Below are positions 42,041 to 54,429 of a stretch of DNA of 64,000 nucleotides, piece after piece. The position numbers were made by a program, and so were the translations under genes. Numbering within the stretch: the stretch's first letter is position 1; each line of letters opens with the position of its first letter. This DNA comes from Panagrolaimus kolymaensis (Eukaryota > Nematoda > Chromadorea > Rhabditida > Panagrolaimidae): NCBI GenBank assembly GCA_028622995.1, contig JAJQJQ010000002.1:10788001-10852000 (forward strand), in the 5' to 3' direction. A model generated the notes under the pieces. The model saw only the letters and a program-made list of their open reading frames with translations. It was not told the DNA's origin and did not search any database.

Positions 42041-42799
42041 GAAGCATTGAATAAAAAAAACATTAATTGTTTCATATTTATATCGACCCTTTAATAGTGC
42101 CAGAGTTGTCAAAAATTATTTAAATAATCGTTTTTTAAAATTATGTCCATCATAAAGATGTTTCTGAATTCCTGAATTAGAAGCATTGAATAAAAAAAAC
42201 ATTAATTGTTTCATATTTATATCGACCCTTTAATAGTGCCAGAGTTGTCAAAAATTATTTAAATAATCGTTTTTTAAAATTATGTCCATCATAAAGATGT
42301 TTCTGAATTCCTGAATTAGAAGCATTGAATAAAAAAAACATTAATTGTTTCATATTTATATCGACCCTTTAATAGTGCCAGAGTTGTCAAAAATTATTTA
42401 AATAATCGTTTTTTAAAATTATGTCCATCATAAAGATGTTTCAGAATTCCTGAATTAGAAGCATTGAATAAAAAAAACATTAATTGTTTCTTCTTTAAAG
42501 CGACCCGTTAAAGGTGCCAGAGTTGTCAAAAATTATTTAAATAATCGTTTTTTAAAATTATGTCCATCATAAAGATGTTTCAGAATTCCTGAATTAGAAA
42601 CATTGAATAAAAAAAACATTAATTGTTTCATATTTATATCGACCCTTTAATAGTGCCAGAGTTGTCAAAAATTATTTAAATAATCGTTTTTTAAAATTAT
42701 GTCCATCATAAAGATGTTTCAGAATTCCTGAATTAGAAGCATTGAATAAAAAAAACATTAATTGTTTCTTCTTTAAAGCGACCCGTTAAAGGTGCCAGA

Positions 42800-45280
42800 G
42801 TTGTCAAAAATTATTTACAAATTGGTTTTTTAGAATTATGTCCATCATAAAGATGTTTCAGAATTCCTGAATTAGAAGCATTGAATAAAAAAAACATTAA
42901 TTGTTTCATATTTATATCGACCCTTTAATAGTGCCAGAGTTGTCAAAAATTATTTAAATAATCGTTTTTTAAAATTATGTCCATCATAAAGATGTTTCAG
43001 AATTCCTGAATTAGAAGCATTGAATAAAAAAAACATTAATTGTTTCTTCTTTAAACCGACCCGTTAAAGGTGCCAGAGTTGTCAAAAATTATTTACAAAT
43101 TGGTTTTTTAGAATTATGTCCATCATAAAGATGTTTCAGAATTCCTGAATTAGAAGCATTGAATAAAAAAAACATTAATTGTTTCATATTTATATCGACC
43201 CTTTAATAGTGCCAGAGTTGTCAAAAATTATTTAAATAATCGTTTTTTAAAATTATGTCCATCATAAAGATGTTTCTGAATTCCTGAATTAGAAGCATTG
43301 AATAAAAAAAACGTTAATTGTTTCATATTTATATCGACCCTTTAATAGTGCCAGAGTTGTCAAAAATTATTTAAATAATCGTTTTTTAAAATTATGTCCA
43401 TCATAAAGATGTTTCAGAATTCCTGAATTAGAAGCATTGAATAAAAAAAACATTAATTGTTTCATATTTATATCGACCCTTTAATAGTGCCAGAGTTGTC
43501 AAAAATTATTTAAATAATCGTTTTTTAAAATTATGTCCATCATAAAGATGTTTCAGAATTCCTGAATTAGAAGCATTGAATAAAAAAAACATTAATTGTT
43601 TCTTCTTTAAACCGACCCGTTAAAGGTGCCAGAGTTGTCAAAAATTATTTACAAATTGGTTTTTTAGAATTATGTCCATCATAAAGATGTTTCAGAATTC
43701 CTGAATTAGAAGCATTGAATAAAAAAAACATTAATTGTTTCATATTTATATCGACCCTTTAATAGTGCCAGAGTTGTCAAAAATTATTTAAATAATCGTT
43801 TTTTAAAATTATGTCCATCATAAAGATGTTTCAGAATTCCTGAATTAGAAGCATTGAATAAAAAAAACATTAATTGTTTCTTATTTAAACCGACCCGTTA
43901 AAGGTGCCAGAGTTGTCAAAAATTATTTACAAATTGGTTTTTTAGAATTATGTCCATCATAAAGATGTTTCAGAATTCCTGAATTAGAAGCATTGAATAA
44001 AAAAAACATTAATTGTTTCATATTTATATCGACCCTTTAATAGTGCCAGAGTTGTCAAAAATTATTTAAATAATCGTTTTTTAAAATTATGTCCATCATA
44101 AAGATGTTTCTGAATTACTGAATTAGAAGCATTGAATAAAAAAAACATTAATTGTTTCTTCTTTAAACCGACCCGTTAAAGGTGCCAGAGTTGTCAAAAA
44201 TTATTTACAAATTGGTTTTTTAGAATTATGTCCATCATAAAGATGTTTCAGAATTCCTGAATTAGAAGCATTGAATAAAAAAAACATTAATTGTTTCATA
44301 TTTATATCGACCCTTTAATAGTGCCAGAGTTGTCAAAAATTATTTAAATAATCGTTTTTTAAAATTATGTCCATCATAAAGATGTTTCAGAATTCCTGAA
44401 TTAGAAGCATTGAATAAAAAAAACATTAATTGTTTCTTCTTTAAAGCGACCCGTTAAAGGTGCCAGAGTTGTCAAAAATTATTTACAAATTGGTTTTTTA
44501 GAATTATGTCCATCATAAAGATGTTTCAGAATTCCTGAATTAGAAGCATTGAATAAAAAAAACATTAATTGTTTCATATTTATATCGACCCTTTAATAGT
44601 GCCAGAGTTGTCAAAAATTATTTAAATAATCGTTTTTTAAAATTATGTCCATCATAAAGATGTTTCAGAATTCCTGAATTAGAAGCATTGAATAAAAAAA
44701 ACATTAATTGTTTCTTCTTTAAACCGACCCGTTAAAGGTGCCAGAGTTGTCAAAAATTATTTACAAATTGGTTTTTTAGAATTATGTCCATCATAAAGAT
44801 GTTTCAGAATTCCTGAATTAGAAGCATTGAATAAAAAAAACATTAATTGTTTCATATTTATATCGACCCTTTAATAGTGCCAGAGTTGTCAAAAATTATT
44901 TAAATAATCGTTTTTTAAAATTATGTCCATCATAAAGATGTTTCAGAATTCCTGAATTAGAAGCATTGAATAAAAAAAACATTAATTGTTTCTTCTTTAA
45001 ACCGACCCGTTAAAGGTGCCAGAGTTGTCAAAAATTATTTACAAATTGGTTTTTTAGAATTATGTCCATCATAAAGATGTTTCAGAATTCCTGAATTAGA
45101 AGCATTGAATAAAAAAAACATTAATTGTTTCATATTTATATCGACCCTTTAATAGTGCCAGAGTTGTCAAAAATTATTTAAATAATCGTTTTTTAAAATT
45201 ATGTCCATCATAAAGATGTTTCAGAATTCCTGAATTAGAAGCATTGAATAAAAAAAACATTAATTGTTTCATATTTATAT
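42800..45280. repeat. Dimeric (278-bp) higher-order repeat
   Basis: Two monomer types mostly alternate. One is caaattggttttttagaatt followed by a tatatcg cassette; the other is aaataatcg followed by a cttctttaaaccgaccc cassette. The rare word aaaccg lies at 43053, 43609, 43887, 44165, 44721 and 44999, always at multiples of 278 bp. Private changes (cttatttaaaccg at 43887, gaattactg at about 44113) mark individual copies. Confidence 0.9.
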
Positions 45281-48200
45281 CGACTCTTTAATAGTGCCAG
45301 AGTTGTCAAAAATTATTTAAATAATCGTTTTTTAAAATTATGTCCATCATAAAGATGTTTCAGAATTCCTGAATTAGAAGCATTGAATAAAAAAAACATT
45401 AATTGTTTCATATTTATATCGACCCTTTAATAGTGCCAGAGTTGTCAAAAATTATTTAAATAATCGTTTTTTAAAATTATGTCCATCATAAAGATGTTTC
45501 TGAATTCCTGAATTAGAAGCATTGAATAAAAAAAACATTAATTGTTTCATATTTATATCGACCCTTTAATAGTGCCAGAGTTGTCAAAAATTATTTAAAT
45601 AATCGTTTTTTAAAATTATGTCCATCATAAAGATGTTTCTGAATTCCTGAATTAGAAGCATTGAATAAAAAAAACATTAATTGTTTCATATTTATATCGA
45701 CCCTTTAATAGTGCCAGAGTTGTCAAAAATTATTTAAATAATCGTTTTTTAAAATTATGTCCATCATAAAGATGTTTCAGAATTCCTGAATTAGAAGCAT
45801 TGAATAAAAAAAACATTAATTGTTTCTTCTTTAAAGCGACCCGTTAAAGGTGCCAGAGTTGTCAAAAATTATTTAAATAATCGTTTTTTAAAATTATGTC
45901 CATCATAAAGATGTTTCAGAATTCCTGAATTAGAAACATTGAATAAAAAAAACATTAATTGTTTCATATTTATATCGACCCTTTAATAGTGCCAGAGTTG
46001 TCAAAAATTATTTAAATAATCGTTTTTTAAAATTATGTCCATCATAAAGATGTTTCTGAATTCCTGAATTAGAAGCATTGAATAAAAAAAACATTAATTG
46101 TTTCATATTTATATCGACCCTTTAATAGTGCCAGAGTTGTCAAAAATTATTTAAATAATCGTTTTTTAAAATTATGTCCATCATAAAGATGTTTCAGAAT
46201 TCCTGAATTAGAAGCATTGAATAAAAAAAACATTAATTGTTTCATATTTATATCGACCCTTTAATAGTGCCAGAGTTGTCAAAAATTATTTAAATAATCG
46301 TTTTTTAAAATTATGTCCATCATAAAGATGTTTCTGAATTCCTGAATTAGAAGCATTGAATAAAAAAAACATTAATTGTTTCATATTTATATCGACCCTT
46401 TAATAGTGCCAGAGTTGTCAAAAATTATTTAAATAATCGTTTTTTAAAATTATGTCCATCATAAAGATGTTTCAGAATTCCTGAATTAGAAGCATTGAAT
46501 AAAAAAAACATTAATTGTTTCTTCTTTAAACCGACCCGTTAAAGGTGCCAGAGTTGTCAAAAATTATTTACAAATTGGTTTTTTAGAATTATGTCCATCA
46601 TAAAGATGTTTCAGAATTCCTGAATTAGAAGCATTGAATAAAAAAAACATTAATTGTTTCATATTTATATCGACCCTTTAATAGTGCCAGAGTTGTCAAA
46701 AATTATTTAAATAATCGTTTTTTAAAATTATGTCCATCATAAAGATGTTTCTGAATTCCTGAATTAGAAGCATTGAATAAAAAAAACATTAATTGTTTCT
46801 TCTTTAAAGCGACCCGTTAAAGGTGCCAGAGTTGTCAAAAATTATTTAAATAATCGTTTTTTAAAATTATGTCCATCATAAAGATGTTTCAGAATTCCTG
46901 AATTAGAAACATTGAATAAAAAAAACATTAATTGTTTCATATTTATATCGACCCTTTAATAGTGCCAGAGTTGTCAAAAATTATTTAAATAATCGTTTTT
47001 TAAAATTATGTCCATCATAAAGATGTTTCAGAATTCCTGAATTAGAAGCATTGAATAAAAAAAACATTAATTGTTTCTTCTTTAAACCGACCCGTTAAAG
47101 GTGCCAGAGTTGTCAAAAATTATTTACAAATTGGTTTTTTAGAATTATGTCCATCATAAAGATGTTTCAGAATTCCTGAATTAGAAGCATTGAATAAAAA
47201 AAACATTAATTGTTTCATATTTATATCGACCCTTTAATAGTGCCAGAGTTGTCAAAAATTATTTAAATAATCGTTTTTTAAAATTATGTCCATCATAAAG
47301 ATGTTTCAGAATTCCTGAATTAGAAGCATTGAATAAAAAAAACATTAATTGTTTCTTCTTTAAAGCGACCCGTTAAAGGTGCCAGAGTTGTCAAAAATTA
47401 TTTAAATAATTGTTTTTTAAAATTATGTCCATCATAAAGATGTTTCAGAATTCCTGAATTAGAAACATTGAATAAAAAAAACATTAATTGTTTCATATTT
47501 ATATCGACCCTTTAATAGTGCCAGAGTTGTCAAAAATTATTTAAATAATCGTTTTTTAAAATTATGTCCATCATAAAGATGTTTCTGAATTCCTGAATTA
47601 GAAGCATTGAATAAAAAAAACATTAATTGTTTCATATTTATATCGACCCTTTAATAGTGCCAGAGTTGTCAAAAATTATTTAAATAATCGTTTTTTAAAA
47701 TTATGTCCATCATAAAGATGTTTCAGAATTCCTGAATTAGAAGCATTGAATAAAAAAAACATTAATTGTTTCATATTTATATCGACCCTTTAATAGTGCC
47801 AGAGTTGTCAAAAATTATTTAAATAATCGTTTTTTAAAATTATGTCCATCATAAAGATGTTTCAGAATTCCTGAATTAGAAGCATTGAATAAAAAAAACA
47901 TTAATTGTTTCATATTTATATCGACCCTTTAATAGTGCCAGAGTTGTCAAAAATTATTTAAATAATCGTTTTTTAAAATTATGTCCATCATAAAGATGTT
48001 TCTGAATTCCTGAATTAGAAGCATTGAATAAAAAAAACATTAATTGTTTCATATTTATATCGACCCTTTAATAGTGCCAGAGTTGTCAAAAATTATTTAA
48101 ATAATCGTTTTTTAAAATTATGTCCATCATAAAGATGTTTCTGAATTCCTGAATTAGAAGCATTGAATAAAAAAAACATTAATTGTTTCTTATTTATATC

Positions 48201-50330
48201 GACCCTTTAATAGTGCCAGAGTTGTCAAAAATTATTTAAATAATCGTTTTTTAAAATTATGTCCATCATAAAGATGTTTCAGAATTCCTGAATTAGAAGC
48301 ATTGAATAAAAAAAACATTAATTGTTTCTTCTTTAAAGCGACCCGTTAAAGGTGCCAGAGTTGTCAAAAATTATTTAAATAATCGTTTTTTAAAATTATG
48401 TCCATCATAAAGATGTTTCAGAATTCCTGAATTAGAAACATTGAATAAAAAAAACATTAATTGTTTCATATTTATATCGACCCTTTAATAGTGCCAGAGT
48501 TGTCAAAAATTATTTAAATAATCGTTTTTTAAAATTATGTCCATCATAAAGATGTTTCTGAATTCCTGAATTAGAAGCATTGAATAAAAAAAACATTAAT
48601 TGTTTCATATTTATATCGACCCTTTAATAGTGCCAGAGTTGTCAAAAATTATTTAAATAATCGTTTTTTAAAATTATGTCCATCATAAAGATGTTTCAGA
48701 ATTCCTGAATTAGAAGCATTGAATAAAAAAAACATTAATTGTTTCATATTTATATCGACCCTTTAATAGTGCCAGAGTTGTCAAAAATTATTTAAATAAT
48801 CGTTTTTTAAAATTATGTCCATCATAAAGATGTTTCTGAATTCCTGAATTAGAAGCATTGAATAAAAAAAACATTAATTGTTTCATATTTATATCGACCC
48901 TTTAATAGTGCCAGAGTTGTCAAAAATTATTTAAATAATCGTTTTTTAAAATTATGTCCATCATAAAGATGTTTCAGAATTCCTGAATTAGAAGCATTGA
49001 ATAAAAAAAACATTAATTGTTTCTTCTTTAAACCGACCCGTTAAAGGTGCCAGAGTTGTCAAAAATTATTTACAAATTGGTTTTTTAGAATTATGTCCAT
49101 CATAAAGATGTTTCAGAATTCCTGAATTAGAAGCATTGAATAAAAAAAACATTAATTGTTTCATATTTATATCGACCCTTTAATAGTGCCAGAGTTGTCA
49201 AAAATTATTTAAATAATCGTTTTTTAAAATTATGTCCATCATAAAGATGTTTCTGAATTCCTGAATTAGAAGCATTGAATAAAAAAAACATTAATTGTTT
49301 CTTCTTTAAAGCGACCCGTTAAAGGTGCCAGAGTTGTCAAAAATTATTTAAATAATCGTTTTTTAAAATTATGTCCATCATAAAGATGTTTCAGAATTCC
49401 TGAATTAGAAACATTGAATAAAAAAAACATTAATTGTTTCATATTTATATCGACCCTTTAATAGTGCCAGAGTTGTCAAAAATTATTTAAATAATCGTTT
49501 TTTAAAATTATGTCCATCATAAAGATGTTTCAGAATTCCTGAATTAGAAGCATTGAATAAAAAAAACATTAATTGTTTCTTCTTTAAACCGACCCGTTAA
49601 AGGTGCCAGAGTTGTCAAAAATTATTTACAAATTGGTTTTTTAGAATTATGTCCATCATAAAGATGTTTCAGAATTCCTGAATTAGAAGCATTGAATAAA
49701 AAAAACATTAATTGTTTCATATTTATATCGACCCTTTAATAGTGCCAGAGTTGTCAAAAATTATTTAAATAATCGTTTTTTAAAATTATGTCCATCATAA
49801 AGATGTTTCAGAATTCCTGAATTAGAAGCATTGAATAAAAAAAACATTAATTGTTTCTTCTTTAAAGCGACCCGTTAAAGGTGCCAGAGTTGTCAAAAAT
49901 TATTTAAATAATCGTTTTTTAAAATTATGTCCATCATAAAGATGTTTCAGAATTCCTGAATTAGAAACATTGAATAAAAAAAACATTAATTGTTTCATAT
50001 TTATATCGACCCTTTAATAGTGCCAGAGTTGTCAAAAATTATTTAAATAATCGTTTTTTAAAATTATGTCCATCATAAAGATGTTTCTGAATTCCTGAAT
50101 TAGAAGCATTGAATAAAAAAAACATTAATTGTTTCATATTTATATCGACCCTTTAATAGTGCCAGAGTTGTCAAAAATTATTTAAATAATCGTTTTTTAA
50201 AATTATGTCCATCATAAAGATGTTTCAGAATTCCTGAATTAGAAGCATTCAATAAAAAAAACATTAATTGTTTCATATTTATATCGACCCTTTAATAGTG
50301 CCAGAGTTGTCAAAAATTATTTAAATAATC
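45130..50330. repeat. 18-monomer higher-order repeat (2502 bp), two copies
   Basis: Five independent marks repeat at exactly 2502 bp (18 x 139): attagaaaca at 45929/48431, 46902/49404 and 47458/49960, and aaaccg at 46528/49030 and 47084/49586. Single-base differences (cgactcttt at about 45294, aaataattg at about 47405, tttcttatt at about 48187, gcattcaat at about 50244) distinguish the copies. This is the longest clearly tandem higher-order unit in the window. Confidence 0.92.
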
Positions 50331-53300
50331 GTTTTTTAAAATTATGTCCATCATAAAGATGTTTCTGAATTCCTGAATTAGAAGCATTGAATAAAAAAAA
50401 CATTAATTGTTTCATATTTATATCGACCCTTTAATAGTGCCAGAGTTGTCAAAAATTATTTAAATAATCGTTTTTTAAAATTATGTCCATCATAAAGATG
50501 TTTCAGAATTCCTGAATTAGAAGCATTGAATAAAAAAAACATTAATTGTTTCTTCTTTAAACCGACCCGTTAAAGGTGCCAGAGTTGTCAAAAATTATTT
50601 ACAAATTGGTTTTTTAGAATTATGTCCATCATAAAGATGTTTCAGAATTCCTGAATTAGAAGCATTGAATAAAAAAAACATTAATTGTTTCATATTTATA
50701 TCGACCCTTTAATAGTGCCAGAGTTGTCAAAAATTATTTAAATAATCGTTTTTTAAAATTATGTCCATCATAAAGATGTTTCTGAATTCCTGAATTAGAA
50801 GCATTGAATAAAAAAAACATTAATTGTTTCATATTTATATCGACCCTTTAATAGTGCCAGAGTTGTCAAAAATTATTTAAATAATCGTTTTTTAAAATTA
50901 TGTCCATCATAAAGATGTTTCAGAATTCCTGAATTAGAAGCATTGAATAAAAAAAACATTAATTGTTTCATATTTATATCGACCCTTTAATAGTGCCAGA
51001 GTTGTCAAAAATTATTTAAATAATCGTTTTTTAAAATTATGTCCATCATAAAGATGTTTCTGAATTCCTGAATTAGAAGCATTGAATAAAAAAAACATTA
51101 ATTGTTTCATATTTATATCGACCCTTTAATAGTGCCAGAGTTGTCAAAAATTATTTAAATAATCGTTTTTTAAAATTATGTCCATCATAAAGATGTTTCA
51201 GAATTCCTGAATTAGAAGCATTGAATAAAAAAAACATTAATTGTTTCTTCTTTAAAGCGACCCGTTAAAGGTGCCAGAGTTGTCAAAAATTATTTACAAA
51301 TTGGTTTTTTAGAATTATGTCCATCATAAAGATGTTTCAGAATTCCTGAATTAGAAGCATTGAATAAAAAAAACATTAATTGTTTCATATTTATATCGAC
51401 CCTTTAATAGTGCCAGAGTTGTCAAAAATTATTTAAATAATCGTTTTTTAAAATTATGTCCATCATAAAGATGTTTCTGAATTCCTGAATTAGAAGCATT
51501 GAATAAAAAAAACATTAATTGTTTCATATTTATATCGACCCTTTAATAGTGCCAGAGTTGTCAAAAATTATTTAAATAATCGTTTTTTAAAATTATGTCC
51601 ATCATAAAGATGTTTCTGAATTCCTGAATTAGAAGCATTGAATAAAAAAAACATTAATTGTTTCTTCTTTAAAGCGACCCGTTAAAGGTGCCAGAGTTGT
51701 CAAAAATTATTTAAATAATCGTTTTTTAAAATTATGTCCATCATAAAGATGTTTCTGAATTCCTGAATTAGAAGCATTGAATAAAAAAAACATTAATTGT
51801 TTCATATTTATATCGACCCTTTAATAGTGCCAGAGTTGTCAAAAATTATTTAAATAATCGTTTTTTAAAATTATGTCCATCATAAAGATGTTTCTGAATT
51901 CCTGAATTAGAAGCATTGAATAAAAAAAACATTAATTGTTTCTTCTTTAAAGCGACCCGTTAAAGGTGCCAGAGTTGTCAAAAATTATTTAAATAATCGT
52001 TTTTTAAAATTATGTCCATCATAAAGATGTTTCAGAATTCCTGAATTAGAAGCATTGAATAAAAAAAACATTAATTGTTTCTTCTTTAAAGCGACCCGTT
52101 AAAGGTGCCAGAGTTGTCAAAAATTATTTAAATAATCGTTTTTTAAAATTATGTCCATCATAAAGATGTTTCAGAATTCCTGAATTAGAAGCATTGAATA
52201 AAAAAAACATTAATTGTTTCATATTTATATCGACCCTTTAATAGTGCCAGAGTTGTCAAAAATTATTTAAATAATCGTTTTTTAAAATTATGTCCATCAT
52301 AAAGATGTTTCAGAATTCCTGAATTAGAAGCATTGAATAAAAAAAACATTAATTGTTTCTTCTTTAAAGCGACCCGTTAAAGGTGCCAGAGTTGTCAAAA
52401 ATTATTTAAATAATCGTTTTTTAAAATTATGTCCATCATAAAGATGTTTCAGAATTCCTGAATTAGAAGCATTGAATAAAAAAAACATTAATTGTTTCAT
52501 ATTTATATCGACCCTTTAATTGTGCCAGAGTTGTCAAAAATTATTTAAATAATCGTTTTTTAAAATTATGTCCATCATAAAGATGTTTCAGAATTCCTGA
52601 ATTAGAAGCATTGAATAAAAAAAACATTAATTGTTTCATATTTATATCGACCCTTTAATAGTGCCAGAGTTGTCAAAAATTATTTAAATAATCGTTTTTT
52701 AAAATTATGTCCATCATAAAGATGTTTCAGAATTCCTGAATTAGAAGCATTGAATAAAAAAAACATACATTGTTTCATATTTATATCGACCCTTTAATAG
52801 TGCCAGAGTTGTCAAAAATTATTTAAATAATCGTTTTTTAAAATTATGTCCATCATAAAGATGTTTCAGAATTCCTGAATTAGAAGCATTGAATAAAAAA
52901 AACATTAATTGTTTCATATTTATATCGACCCTTTAATAGTGCCAGAGTTGTCAAAAATTATTTAAATAATCGTTTTTTAAAATTATGTCCATCATAAAGA
53001 TGTTTCTGAATTCCTGAATTAGAAGCATTGAATAAAAAAAACATTAATTGTTTCATATTTATATCGACCCTTTAATAGTGCCAGAGTTGTCAAAAATTAT
53101 TTAAATAATCGTTTTTTAAAATTATGTCCATCATAAAGATGTTTCAGAATTCCTGAATTAGAAGCATTGAATAAAAAAAACATTAATTGTTTCATATTTA
53201 TATCGACCCTTTAATAGTGCCAGAGTTGTCAAAAATTATTTAAATAATCGTTTTTTAAAATTATGTCCATCATAAAGATGTTTCTGAATTCCTGAATTAG

Positions 53301-54429
53301 AAGCATTGAATAAAAAAAACATTAATTGTTTCATATTTATATCGACCCTTTAATAGTGCCAGAGTTGTCAAAAATTATTTAAATAATCGTTTTTTAAAAT
53401 TATGTCCATCATAAAGATGTTTCTGAATTCCTGAATTAGAAGCATTGAATAAAAAAAACATTAATTGTTTCATATTTATATCGACCCTTTAATAGTGCCA
53501 GAGTTGTCAAAAATTATTTAAATAATCGTTTTTTAAAATTATGTCCATCATAAAGATGTTTCAGAATTCCTGAATTAGAAGCATTGAATAAAAAAAACAT
53601 TAATTGTTTCTTCTTTAAAGCGACCCGTTAAAGGTGCCAGAGTTGTCAAAAATTATTTAAATAATCGTTTTTTAAAATTATGTCCATCATAAAGATGTTT
53701 CTGAATTCCTGAATTAGAAGCATTGAATAAAAAAACATTAATTGTTTCATATTTATATCGACCCTTTAATAGTGCCAGAGTTGTCAAAAATTATTTAAAT
53801 AATCGTTTTTTAAAATTATGTCCATCATAAAGATGTTTCTGAATTCCTGAATTAGAAGCATTGAATAAAAAAAACATTAATTGTTTCATATTTATATCGA
53901 CCCTTTAATAGTGCCAGAGTTGTCAAAAATTATTTAAATAATCGTTTTTTAAAATTATGTCCATCATAAAGATGTTTCAGAATTCCTGAATTAGAAGCAT
54001 TGAATAAAAAAAACATTAATTGTTTCATATTTATATCGACCCTTTAATAGTGCCAGAGTTGTCAAAAATTATTTAAATAATCGTTTTTTAAAATTATGTC
54101 CATCATAAAGATGTTTCAGAATTCCTGAATTAGAAGCATTGAATAAAAAAAACATTAATTGTTTCATATTTATATCGACCCTTTAATAGTGCCAGAGTTG
54201 TCAAAAATTATTTAAATAATCGTTTTTTAAAATTATGTCCATCATAAAGATGTTTCAGAATTCCTGAATTAGAAGCATTGAATAAAAAAAACATTAATTG
54301 TTTCATATTTATATCGACCCTTTAATAGTGCCAGAGTTGTCAAAAATTATTTAAATAATCGTTTTTTAAAATTATGTCCATCATAAAGATGTTTCAGAAT
54401 TCCTGAATTAGAAGCATTGAATAAAAAAA

